Source: Wenjunlia vitaminophila DSM 41686 (lineage in GTDB: Bacteria > Actinomycetota > Actinomycetes > Streptomycetales > Streptomycetaceae). Taken from it: a DNA stretch of 64,000 nucleotides. The first letter of the stretch is position 1, and each line of letters starts with the position of its first letter. The translations under genes and the position numbers were made by a program. The DNA is taken from positions 1 to 64,000 of the forward strand of contig NZ_KB904657.1 in assembly GCF_000380165.1 (NCBI RefSeq), written 5' to 3'. Under the pieces are notes generated by a model. That model was not told the origin of the DNA, ran no database searches, and saw only the letters and a list, made by a program, of their open reading frames with translations. Shown here in pieces: positions 36,019 to 45,088 of this stretch.

Positions 36019-36071
36019 TTGACACCTGCTCTTTACTGCTGAACCATGAGCCGAATCGAGCAAGATCTTGC
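36019..36071 (+). promoter_or_regulatory. promoter with downstream palindrome for GH31-GH123 genes
   Basis: TTGACA at 36019-36024 is a strong -35. A 17-base spacer leads to a weak -10 (AACCAT, 36042-36047). The perfect 12-bp palindrome GCAAGATCTTGC (36060-36071) follows close to the expected start of transcription, a typical repressor position. The GH31 start codon is 48 bases further on. Confidence 0.55.
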
Positions 36072-36119
36072 ATCTTGAACCACCATCTCGGTGATCTCAC
36101 CGGTTTCAGGAGGACGTGA

Positions 36120-39116
36120 GTGCGCTTTCCCCTGCGAAGACGGGGTGCCCCCCTCGCCGCCGTACTGACCCTGACGCTCATCCCCACCACCACCACGCTC
36201 CTCACCTCACCGGCCCAGGCGCAGGCGTCGGCCGGGCCGAGGGTGACCCAGGGCGAGGACGCCGTCACGGTGTCCGTGCCCGCCGCCGGGAGCTCTCCCG
36301 GCTACACCGTCGAGGTCGCCACCGACGCGCTGACGGTGACCACCCGCAGGGCCGGCGAGACCGTGCTCGAGACCGCCTCCGGGGACACCGGCGGGTTGCG
36401 GTTCAAGGCCGGGGACCGCTGGCACCACGCCACCGACGTCACCGACTGGTCCTGGGAGGACGGCGTCCTGGTCCTCACCGCGGACAGCACCCTGGCCGAC
36501 GCCACCGTCACCGCGCGGCTGACCCCCCGGGCCGACCGGTACCAGTTCCAGTGGGACGTCGAGGGCGGTGACCCGCAGGAGCTCGGGCTCGCCTACGACC
36601 TGTCGTCGGCGGGCCACTGGTACGGCCACGGCGAGGCGTTCACCCCGCGCGGCGGACCTGGCACCGACCAGCCCTGGCCGTTGGAGACCGGCGAGGTCGC
36701 GGACAGCGCCTTCGGCCCGGCCTCGTACCACATGGTCGAGCCCTTCTGGTACACCTCCTCCTCGGTGGGCCTCCAGGTGGAGACCGGCGACACGATGGAC
36801 GTCGGGATCAACCGCGGGAGGGACGGCCTCGGCCGGTTCACCGTCAGGTCCGCCGACGAGTACCGGGCGACGGTGTTCGTCGAGGCGACGCCGCTCGAGG
36901 TGTACCGCGACTACGTCGGAGTCGTCGGCAAGCCGCGCCAGAGCGACGCCACCTACGAGCAGTACGCCAAGCCGCTGTGGAACTCGTGGGCGCAGTTCTA
37001 CACCAACATCGACCAGCAGAAGCTGCTCACGTACGCCCAGCAGCTCAAGGACAACGGGCTGGGCGGGCACACCATCCAGCTCGACGACAAGTGGGAGTCG
37101 AACTACGGGAACCTGACGTTCGACGCCTCGACCTTCCCCGACCCCCGGGCCATGTCCGACCGCATCCACGACATGGGGTTCGACCTCGGTCTGTGGGTGA
37201 CCCTGTGGATCAACCTGGACTCGGCCAACCACGAGTACGCCGCCTCCCACGGCTACCTGCTGAAGGACGCGGACGACCCGAACTCGGCGTGCGAGGTCAC
37301 CTGGTGGAACGGCCAGGCCGGGATCATCGACCTGGCCAACCCCGACGCCAGGGCCTGGTACGTGGGCAAGCTCAAGCAGCTCATGGCCGACTACCGCATC
37401 GACGGGCTGAAGTTCGACACCCGTTTCTTCGACGAGCGGTGCGCACCGCGCGACGGGCTCCAGCAGGCCGACTACCAGAAGCTCGGGGCCGAGCTCGCCG
37501 ACGAGTTCAACCTGCAGGGCGCGGGCATCCGCACCCACTGGAGCGACACCGCCCACCAGGCCGGCTTCGTCACCCGGCAGGTGGACAAGGGCACCAACTG
37601 GGAGTCCCTCAACGCCTCGGTGAGCCAGAACCTGGCCATCTCCACGGTCGGCTACCCGTTCGTGGAGTCCGACATGATCGGGGGCTCCGGCAGCCACCCG
37701 GCGCCCACCAAGGAGGTGCTGGTCAGGTGGGCCCAGTCGGCCTCCCTGATGCCGCTGATGTACTCCTCGACCTCCCCGGTGGAGACGTACGACGTCACGA
37801 CCGGCAAGAAGGTCGTCTACGACGAGGAGACCATCGCCCTCTACCGGGACGCGATCAACACCCACGAGCGGCTCGCCCCGTACATCTGGGACCAGGTCCA
37901 GGCCACGCTCAGGACCGGTGACCCGATCATGCGTCCGCTGTTCTTCGACTTCCCGCGGGACGAGCGCAGCTACACCGTGGACGACGAGTGGATGCTCGGC
38001 CCCGCCGTGCTCGCCGCCCCCAACCTGACCGACCGGGCCACCCGGGACGTCCACCTGCCGCCGGGCACCTGGCGCGACGTCAACCGGGGCAGGACGATCC
38101 ACGGTCCGGCCACCCTGCGCGGGTACTCGGCCCCGCTCGGCGTGACCCCGGCGTTCGTCAACCTCGACGCCGACGGGGCGGGCAAGGCGCTCCGGGCGCT
38201 GAGCCGGGACGGCGTGCCGGCCGCCGGGGTGCAGATCGCCCCGGACGGGGTCACCACGGAGCCCGGCGTTCCGGTCGAGGTGACCACCACCGTCACCAAC
38301 TGGGGCCCGAAGCCGCTGCGCGACGTCAGGGCGGCGCTGGACGTCCCTGCCGGCTGGACCGCGGAGGCGGCCACCGGCGCCAAGGCCGCGTCGCTCGGCA
38401 GCGGCGCCACCCTGACCACCACCTGGTCGGTGACCCCGGCGCGGGACGCCACGTGGGGCAACCACGACCTGGTCGCGACCGCCTCCTACGACGGGGGCCC
38501 CGCGGGCGTCACCGACTCCACCCGGATCAGGGTGCGGGCCACGCCCGGCGAGGTGGCGGCGCCCTACCTGACCACCTCCACCACCGACGCGGAGTTCGCC
38601 AGGTCCGGTGAGCAGTTCGCCATCTGGGCCGGCGGCCAGGACCTGTCCGGGTGGAAGGACGAGAGGGGCGCCATCTACCTCGACGGCGTCACCGGCGAGC
38701 AGGCCACGGTCCGCACCACGGTGGTCTCCCAGGAGGGTGACACCCCGGTGAGCAAGGCCGGGATCGCCGTCGCGAACGACCTGACCGCGCCGGAGAAGGG
38801 CGGCTACGCGATCCTGGTGATGTCCCGGAGCTGGGGCCTGGAGTTCCTGACCGACAGTGACGGCGACGGCAGGCTAGACACCTGGGCCGGTGGCGGCGCC
38901 AGTTACCACCCCGCCCACCTGAAGCTGACCCGGGACGGCACCACCTACACCGCCTACGCCAGCGAGGACGGCAGCACCTGGAAGCAGGTCGGGGTCGCCC
39001 AGGTGCCCTCGGCCACGGGCGTCGGCGACGCGGGCATGGTCGCCAGCGCCGTCAACCTCAACTACCCGGGCGCGCGCACCGAGGCCATCTTCAAGGGCTT
39101 CTCCGTCACCCCCTGA
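36120..39116 (+). CDS. secreted GH31 alpha-glycosidase with C-terminal accessory domains
   Basis: A 998-residue enzyme starting at GTG after AGGAGG, with a Sec signal ending near AQAQA. The GH31 barrel has FDLGLWVTLWINLD, nucleophile Asp433 (IDGLKFDTRFF) and acid/base Asp518 (ESDMIGGSG), and ends before the beta domain (MRPLFFDFPRDE). A NEW3-like module follows (about 700-790), then a beta-sandwich-like module (about 815-998) shared with the GH89 enzyme. Substrate is uncertain: GH31 covers alpha-glucosides, xylosides, galactosides and N-acetylgalactosaminides. Neighbours GH123 and AgaS-like make the last plausible. Confidence 0.88.
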   Translation: MRFPLRRRGAPLAAVLTLTLIPTTTTLLTSPAQAQASAGPRVTQGEDAVTVSVPAAGSSPGYTVEVATDALTVTTRRAGETVLETASGDTGGLRFKAGDRWHHATDVTDWSWEDGVLVLTADSTLADATVTARLTPRADRYQFQWDVEGGDPQELGLAYDLSSAGHWYGHGEAFTPRGGPGTDQPWPLETGEVADSAFGPASYHMVEPFWYTSSSVGLQVETGDTMDVGINRGRDGLGRFTVRSADEYRATVFVEATPLEVYRDYVGVVGKPRQSDATYEQYAKPLWNSWAQFYTNIDQQKLLTYAQQLKDNGLGGHTIQLDDKWESNYGNLTFDASTFPDPRAMSDRIHDMGFDLGLWVTLWINLDSANHEYAASHGYLLKDADDPNSACEVTWWNGQAGIIDLANPDARAWYVGKLKQLMADYRIDGLKFDTRFFDERCAPRDGLQQADYQKLGAELADEFNLQGAGIRTHWSDTAHQAGFVTRQVDKGTNWESLNASVSQNLAISTVGYPFVESDMIGGSGSHPAPTKEVLVRWAQSASLMPLMYSSTSPVETYDVTTGKKVVYDEETIALYRDAINTHERLAPYIWDQVQATLRTGDPIMRPLFFDFPRDERSYTVDDEWMLGPAVLAAPNLTDRATRDVHLPPGTWRDVNRGRTIHGPATLRGYSAPLGVTPAFVNLDADGAGKALRALSRDGVPAAGVQIAPDGVTTEPGVPVEVTTTVTNWGPKPLRDVRAALDVPAGWTAEAATGAKAASLGSGATLTTTWSVTPARDATWGNHDLVATASYDGGPAGVTDSTRIRVRATPGEVAAPYLTTSTTDAEFARSGEQFAIWAGGQDLSGWKDERGAIYLDGVTGEQATVRTTVVSQEGDTPVSKAGIAVANDLTAPEKGGYAILVMSRSWGLEFLTDSDGDGRLDTWAGGGASYHPAHLKLTRDGTTYTAYASEDGSTWKQVGVAQVPSATGVGDAGMVASAVNLNYPGARTEAIFKGFSVTP

Positions 39117-39144
39117 CCCACCACCCGAGGAAACACTCAGTCCA

Positions 39145-41025
39145 ATGGCACGTACTTCCTCACTCATCGCCGGCTTCGTGGCCGGTGTCGTCCTGGCCGG
39201 TAGCACGGTGGCCCTCGCGGGCGACACCAGCACCAGCCCCGGCGGCACCGACCCGAACACCAAGACCACCACCACCTGGCTGACCGTCAAGGTCGCCGAC
39301 GCCATGGGCACCAGGGACACCATCACCTGGGTTCCCACCGCCTCCTTCGGCTCCTCGGCGGAGGTCCGGGTGCCCCGCTACCCCATGACCGCCATCGAGG
39401 GGAGGGACACCAGGGAACTCACGCTCTCCGCGGTCCGGAACGAGCAGGTCTCCGCCCAGATCGCCATCGCCTCCGGGCGGCCCCTGAGCGATGTGCACGC
39501 GGTCGTGGGCGACCTCACCGGGCCAGGCGGCGCCCGCCTGTCCGGTGACGACACCCAGGTACGGTTCGTCAGGTACACACCGGTGCAGCGCTCCAAGGGC
39601 GAGATCGACTGGTCCGCCACCATCGACCAGGTCAGCTCCGCGAGGGAGGTCTCCGGGGACCGCAACCCGGACGTCGTCGGCGACGCCCTCGCGGAGGGCT
39701 CCTCCGTCAACGTGCCCGCCTACGCCGCCCAACCGCTGTGGTTCACCTTCCACATCCCCCGGGACGCGAAGCCGGGCACCTACACGGGCAACGTCAGGAT
39801 CCGCGCCGACGGCAGGACCCAGACCACCTACCCGCTGACCATCACCGTCGCCGACGCGGTCGTGCCGGACCCCGCCGACTACGACTTCTTCCTCGACGTG
39901 TGGGCCCAGCCGGAGACCATCGCCGAGTCCCACGGGGTGGCGCCGTGGTCCGGCAAGCACTGGAAGCTCATCGAGACCTACGACCGCGACCTGGCCAGCC
40001 GCGGCCAGAAGGTCATCAACACCACCATCGTGGACAACCCCTGGCACCACCAGTGGTCGTTGGGCACCCGCGAGTCGCAGACCGCCACGCCGTACTCCAG
40101 CATGGTCGGCTGGACCTGGGACGGGAAGAAGTTCGCGTTCGACTTCACCCGCTGGGACACCTACGTCAGGACCGCGCAGCGCGCCGGGCTCGGACCGGAC
40201 ATCGGCGCGTTCTCCATGCTCGCGTTCCAGGACCGGGAGCACCTGACCTACACCGACACCCGCACCGGCAAGGTCGTCTACGAGAACGTCGACCTCGGCG
40301 GGGAGCGGTGGCGGCAGGCATGGGGGACGTTCCTGCCGGCCTTCGAGCAGCACCTGCGGGACCGGGGCTGGCTGGAGAACACCTGGCTGTCCTTCGACGA
40401 GCGGCCCATCGACACGATGAGGGTGGTCCGGGACTTCGTCCACGAGGTCGCCCCGGCCTTCGACGACCGCATCTCCGTCGCCGGGTCGATCGCCACCGAG
40501 GAGGTCGCCGGCAACCTGTCGGTGGACTGGGGCGGCATCGACCGGCTGACCCCGGAGAAGGTCGAGGAGCGGCGCAGGGCCGGCAAGACCACCACGTTCT
40601 ACGTGTACGGGCTGCCCGCGCACCCCAACACCTTCTCCTACTCCCCCGCCGTCGAAGCGCGGATGCTGCCCTGGATCTCGGCGCAGCGGAAGCTGGACGG
40701 GTTCCTGCGCTGGTCCTACAACAGTTGGACCAGTGATCCCTTCGCCCAGCCGGTGCACATCTTCACGCAGGGCGACGAGTACCTGGTCTACCCGGGTGAG
40801 GACGGGCCGATGTCCAGCATCCGCTGGGAGCAGCTCAAGGAGGGCATCGAGGACTTCGAGCTCGTCTCCCAGCTCCGCGCCAGGAACGGCGGTGCCGACA
40901 GCGAGGCGCTCACCGCGGCCCTGACCACCGCGACCCGTGACCTCGACGGCCGGACCAAGAACGTCACCGACCTGGAGGCCGCACGGGCCGCCGTCGTCAA
41001 GGAGCTGACGTCGTCGGACGGATGA
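39145..41025 (+). CDS. secreted DUF4091/GH123-like beta-N-acetylgalactosaminidase
   Basis: A 626-residue protein with an N-terminal signal sequence (LIAGFVAGVVLAGSTVALAG). A beta-sandwich region lies near 70-240, followed by a TIM-barrel-like DUF4091 region. The adjacent acid pair Asp418-Glu419 (LSFDERP) corresponds to the Asp-Glu pair used in GH123 substrate-assisted catalysis. Further family-like parts are VINTTIVDNPW, FLRWSYNSWTSDPF and FTQGDEYLVYPG. GH123 removes beta-GalNAc from glycolipids and glycans. It begins 28 bases after GH31, so is probably co-transcribed. Sequence distance from characterised enzymes is unknown. Confidence 0.8.
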   Translation: MARTSSLIAGFVAGVVLAGSTVALAGDTSTSPGGTDPNTKTTTTWLTVKVADAMGTRDTITWVPTASFGSSAEVRVPRYPMTAIEGRDTRELTLSAVRNEQVSAQIAIASGRPLSDVHAVVGDLTGPGGARLSGDDTQVRFVRYTPVQRSKGEIDWSATIDQVSSAREVSGDRNPDVVGDALAEGSSVNVPAYAAQPLWFTFHIPRDAKPGTYTGNVRIRADGRTQTTYPLTITVADAVVPDPADYDFFLDVWAQPETIAESHGVAPWSGKHWKLIETYDRDLASRGQKVINTTIVDNPWHHQWSLGTRESQTATPYSSMVGWTWDGKKFAFDFTRWDTYVRTAQRAGLGPDIGAFSMLAFQDREHLTYTDTRTGKVVYENVDLGGERWRQAWGTFLPAFEQHLRDRGWLENTWLSFDERPIDTMRVVRDFVHEVAPAFDDRISVAGSIATEEVAGNLSVDWGGIDRLTPEKVEERRRAGKTTTFYVYGLPAHPNTFSYSPAVEARMLPWISAQRKLDGFLRWSYNSWTSDPFAQPVHIFTQGDEYLVYPGEDGPMSSIRWEQLKEGIEDFELVSQLRARNGGADSEALTAALTTATRDLDGRTKNVTDLEAARAAVVKELTSSDG

Positions 41026-41033
41026 CGCAGCCG

Positions 41034-41068
41034 ACCGGTGCCGTCGGGACGCGCCCGACGGCACCGGT
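41034..41068 (+). terminator. hairpin terminator after GH123-like gene
   Basis: A perfect 15-bp stem (41034-41048 with 41054-41068) and five-base loop begin nine bases after the stop. No T-tract follows. Confidence 0.85.
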
Positions 41069-41137
41069 CACCCGTGCGCCAACGGCGCCGCCCCGGCACA
41101 CCGCCGTGGCACCCATCGACCTTTTCACCGTGGAGGA

Positions 41138-44100
41138 ATGATGACCAGAACGCCCAACCAGGACCCGGAACCCTCCGGGTCGGGAGCACGGCGGCGTTCA
41201 CCGGGGGACCAGCAGGGCTTCAGCCGCCGGCAGGCGCTCACCGCGGCGGCCGCGCTGGGCGGTGCGCTGCTGCTGTCCCCCGTGGGAGGCGCGGGCACGG
41301 CCCGGGCCGCCGAGCAGGGCGGGCACGGGTTCGACACCGGCCCGGCCGCTGACGCGTTGCGGCGCCTGCTGCCCGGCCACCACCGGCAGTTCACGCTGCG
41401 GGCCGTCTCCGGGCGCGACGGCGAGCGGTTCCGGGTCACCGGCGGCACCGGACGGATCACCGTCGAGGGCACCAGCCCCGCGGTCCTGCTGACCGGTGTC
41501 AACACCTACCTGACCCGGGTGGCCAGGGCCGACATCTCCTGGAACGGTGAGCAGCTCGACCTGCCCCGCCAGCTTCCCGCCGTCGGCACCGAGATCACCG
41601 GCCGGGCCAACGTCCCGCACCGCTTCGCCTTCAACGACACCAACGAGGGCTACACCGGCCCCTACCGCGACTGGCCGGCGTGGGAGCGGGAGCTCGACGT
41701 CCTCGCCCTGCACGGCATCAACGAGGTGCTGGTCTACATCGGTTCCGACGCCGTCTACTACGACACGTTCCGGGAGTTCGGCTACTCCGACGCCGAGCTC
41801 AGGGCGTGGATACCGGGGCCCGCGCACCAGCCGTGGTGGCTGCTGCAGAACATGTCGGGCTTCGCGGGTCCGGTCTCCAGGCAGCTCCTCGACCGGCGCG
41901 CGGCGCTCGCCCGGAAGATCATCAACCGGGTGCGGGAGCTGGGGATGACCCCGGTGCTGCCCGGCTACTACGGCACGGTCCCGGACGACTTCCCGGCCCG
42001 CAACCCCGGCGCCGCGGTGGTGCCGCAGGGCGGGTGGGGCGGCTTCAAGCGGCCCGACTGGCTCGATCCCCGGACACCGGCCTTCGCCGCGGTCGCCGCG
42101 TCGTTCTACCGGCACCAGCAGGAGCGCTACGGCAGCAGCACCATGTACAAGATGGACCTGCTGCACGAGGGCGGCCGGCCGGGGGACGTCCCGGTCGGCG
42201 ACGCGGCCAGGGCGGTGGAGTCCGCGCTGCGCACCGCCCACCCCGGCGCCGTCTGGGCCATCCTGGGGTGGCAGTCCAACCCCAGCCGGCAGATCCTCGA
42301 CGCCGTCGACACCAGCGCCATGCTGGTCGTGGACGGTCTCTCCGACCGGTACACCAGCGTGACCGACCGGGAGAGCGACTGGCAGGGCACCCCCTACGCC
42401 TACGGCTCCATCTGGAACTTCGGCGGCCACACCGCGCTCGGTGCCAACGCCCCCGACTGGGTGGAGTGGTACCCCAGGTGGCGGGACAAGGACGGCAGCG
42501 CGCTGTCCGGCATCGCCGTGATGCCGGAGGGCGCGGACAACAACCCCGCCGCCATGGCGCTGCTCACCGACCTCGCGTGGACACCCGGCACCATCGACCT
42601 GGACGAGTGGTTCGCGCAGTACGCGACGAGCCGCTACGGCGCCCCGGACGCCAAGGCGCTGGCCGCCTGGAAGGTGATCCGCGACACCGCCTACAACATG
42701 ACCCGCTCGGACTCCTGGAGCGAGGCGCCCGACGGGCTGTTCTGCGCCCGGCCCAGCCTGACCACCAACAAGGCCGCCGCCTGGGGGCCCGCGGGCGAGC
42801 GTTACGACACCACGGCCTTCGACCGGGCGCTGCCGGCCCTGCTGGACGTCGCCCCCGAGCTGCGCGACAGCTCGGCCTACCGTTACGACCTGCTCGACGT
42901 CACCCGCCAGGTGCTGTCCAACCGCAGCCGGTGGCTGCTGCCGCAGATCAAGTCGGCGTACGAGCTGGGCGACCGTGCGCGCTTCACCGAGCTCACCGGG
43001 GTCTGGCTGGGCTGGATGGAGCTGATGGACAGGGTGCTGGCCACCAACGACCAGCACCTGCTGGGCCGTTGGCTCGCCGAGGCGCGGTCGTGGGGGGCCA
43101 CCGCCGCCGAGCAGGACCTGTTGGAGTACGACGCGCGCTCCCTGCTCACCACCTGGGGCGACCGGCAGAGCAGCGAGGAGGGGCTGCACGAGTACGCGAA
43201 CCGGGAGTGGTGCGGCCTGGTGGGCGGCCTGTACCGGGACCGGTGGAGGAAGTACTTCGACGAGCTGTCCGCGGCCCTGGCCGAGGGGCGCGCCCCGGCC
43301 GCGATCGACTGGTTCGCCGTGGACGACCGCTGGGCGCACCAGCACGACACGTACCGCACCACCCCCACCGGCGACATCCACCGGCTGGCCCGCCGGGTGA
43401 TGGCCACGCTGGCCGCCGACCCGCACCAGACGTCGTTGACGGCGTCCACGGACACCGCGGCGGTGAGCGACGGCCGTCCGGTGACGGTCACCGTGACGTT
43501 CACCAACCGCAACGGCTTCTCCCCCGCGACGGGGTTGGTGTTGTCGGTGGAGGCGCCCGAGGGCCTGGCGGTGGAGCCGGTGGGTCCCTCGGGGGCCGAC
43601 TCGGTGGCTTCCGGCGAGACGTTCACCGCGACCTTCCGGGTGACCCTCACCGGGGGCGTCCCGGACGTGGTGCTGCGACTCCCCGTGAAGGCGTCCTACC
43701 GGACCGGGACGTCCACCGGGGTGGCCGTGGCCTCGGTCCGGGTGATGGCGGGGATGCCGGTGGGCGAGCCGTACCTGACCGCCTCCTTCAACGGCGCCGT
43801 CTTCGGCCAGTCCGGGTCGGTGCTGGCCATCGAGGGTGCCGGCGCCGACCTGTGGGGGGGCACCAACGAGTTCGGCACCGTCTACCGGGCGGGCGCGTTC
43901 ACCGACGGTTCGACCGCGACGGTGCGGGTGGCCTCCCAGGACAACACCGGCGGCTGGGCGCGGGCCGGGCTGATCGTCCGCAACGAGCTCGCCGTCAACG
44001 GCTCGACGGGGTACGTCAACCTGGCGGTGACCCCGGGCAACGGCTGTGTGCTGTCCTGGGACGCGGGCGGCGACGGCCGCTTCGACACCATCGCCATGAA

Positions 44101-44317
44101 GGGCTCGTTCGCCGCCCCGGTGTACCTGCGGCTGACCCGTTCCGGCGGGACCTACACCGGTGAGTGCAGCTCCGACGGCACCACCTGGACCACCGTGGGC
44201 ACGGCCACCCCCGGTGGCGCGGCCACCGCGCAGGACGTCGGCGCCTTCATGACGGCGGCCAACGGCTGGACCGGTACCCGCGGGATCGCCACGTTCGACG
44301 GCTTCACCGTGGGCTGA
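41138..44317 (+). CDS. exported GH89 alpha-N-acetylglucosaminidase with C-terminal modules
   Basis: A 1059-residue enzyme with a Tat signal (FSRRQALTAAAALGGALLLS, ARAA). The NAGLU/GH89 body has HRFAFNDTNEGYTGPYRDW, GINEVLVYIGSD, candidate acid/base Glu in MDLLHEGG, SIWNFGGH, candidate nucleophile Glu in AVMPEGADNN, and a late helical domain. GH89 removes terminal alpha-GlcNAc, for example from gastric-type mucin or heparan. After about residue 765 come a NEW3-like domain and the same final module as in GH31. ATGATG allows starts at 41138 or 41141. Confidence 0.93.
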   Translation: MMTRTPNQDPEPSGSGARRRSPGDQQGFSRRQALTAAAALGGALLLSPVGGAGTARAAEQGGHGFDTGPAADALRRLLPGHHRQFTLRAVSGRDGERFRVTGGTGRITVEGTSPAVLLTGVNTYLTRVARADISWNGEQLDLPRQLPAVGTEITGRANVPHRFAFNDTNEGYTGPYRDWPAWERELDVLALHGINEVLVYIGSDAVYYDTFREFGYSDAELRAWIPGPAHQPWWLLQNMSGFAGPVSRQLLDRRAALARKIINRVRELGMTPVLPGYYGTVPDDFPARNPGAAVVPQGGWGGFKRPDWLDPRTPAFAAVAASFYRHQQERYGSSTMYKMDLLHEGGRPGDVPVGDAARAVESALRTAHPGAVWAILGWQSNPSRQILDAVDTSAMLVVDGLSDRYTSVTDRESDWQGTPYAYGSIWNFGGHTALGANAPDWVEWYPRWRDKDGSALSGIAVMPEGADNNPAAMALLTDLAWTPGTIDLDEWFAQYATSRYGAPDAKALAAWKVIRDTAYNMTRSDSWSEAPDGLFCARPSLTTNKAAAWGPAGERYDTTAFDRALPALLDVAPELRDSSAYRYDLLDVTRQVLSNRSRWLLPQIKSAYELGDRARFTELTGVWLGWMELMDRVLATNDQHLLGRWLAEARSWGATAAEQDLLEYDARSLLTTWGDRQSSEEGLHEYANREWCGLVGGLYRDRWRKYFDELSAALAEGRAPAAIDWFAVDDRWAHQHDTYRTTPTGDIHRLARRVMATLAADPHQTSLTASTDTAAVSDGRPVTVTVTFTNRNGFSPATGLVLSVEAPEGLAVEPVGPSGADSVASGETFTATFRVTLTGGVPDVVLRLPVKASYRTGTSTGVAVASVRVMAGMPVGEPYLTASFNGAVFGQSGSVLAIEGAGADLWGGTNEFGTVYRAGAFTDGSTATVRVASQDNTGGWARAGLIVRNELAVNGSTGYVNLAVTPGNGCVLSWDAGGDGRFDTIAMKGSFAAPVYLRLTRSGGTYTGECSSDGTTWTTVGTATPGGAATAQDVGAFMTAANGWTGTRGIATFDGFTVG

Positions 44318-45088
44318 CCGGCCGGGCACCCCCCGGGCCGCCGCCCCGCCGCCCCGCCTCCCGCCCCACCTCCCGCTACGGCGACCGCGCGGTCGCCGTG
44401 GTGGTGGCGGGCGGCGGGGTGGTCGTCACGGACCCGGGGGGGTGCCCGGACCCCGGAGGTGTTCGCGCGGGGTGGGGCCGTCCGGGTGCTCCGGGACCCG
44501 GCCGCGGGCGATTCCGCGAGGCTTCCGCCGGACACCCGGCCCCCGGACGGCGCAGCAACCGGCCGACCTGTGGTGATGTGGCCCGCGCCGCACTGACGGG
44601 GAATCAGCTCACCCTTGCCGGATACCGGTCAGGGAGCGCTCACCGGGTATGCCGGGGTGCACAAGACGCAGGTCAGAAGTTGTACGACGAGCTGCGGCCG
44701 GCAGCCTGGCGTTCAGCCAGGGCAGCGACAGCACGCGCTCGACACGCGCGCCAGATCGACGTGGCGCCGCCGCGTGAGGTCCTGTTGACTCATGTCGCCG
44801 ACCACGTCAGGGCGAGGTCTTTCCGGTCAAGGAGAGCCACTGGTCGTTCCGCGTCCTGGACGGCGTGAACCGCGGAACTCCCGAGACCGCCGGAGGAGTA
44901 CCGAAAGGGACCGGACGAGCGGGCGGGTGACGTCAGGACCGCGGCGGGTCGTTGCCCACCACGGGACGTCGGGGGCGTTGGTGGGGTGGGCACCGGAGCG
45001 GCACCGGCACCGCGCACGCCCGCCGGGACGGCCCGCACCGGTGGGTGGGTGGGATGCTGGTGGCGACGTGGAGCGGGAGGAGGGCACG
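44318..45088. other. 771-base intergenic stretch without a supported gene
   Basis: Open frames here have no recognisable content and poor ribosome binding sites. Bases 44600-44870 are less GC-rich than the surroundings and could be a decayed gene, but I cannot identify a parent. The last 30 bases hold the GGAGGAGGG ribosome binding site for the kinase gene. Confidence 0.4.

Noticed and set aside
36207-38465. 752-codon antisense frame opposite GH31
   Set aside because: Val/Gly/Arg-rich shadow of a clearly identified glycosidase gene.
44164-44868. Open frame of 234 codons after GH89
   Set aside because: Overlaps the GH89 3' end, is Arg/Gly-biased without motifs, and lacks a ribosome binding site.
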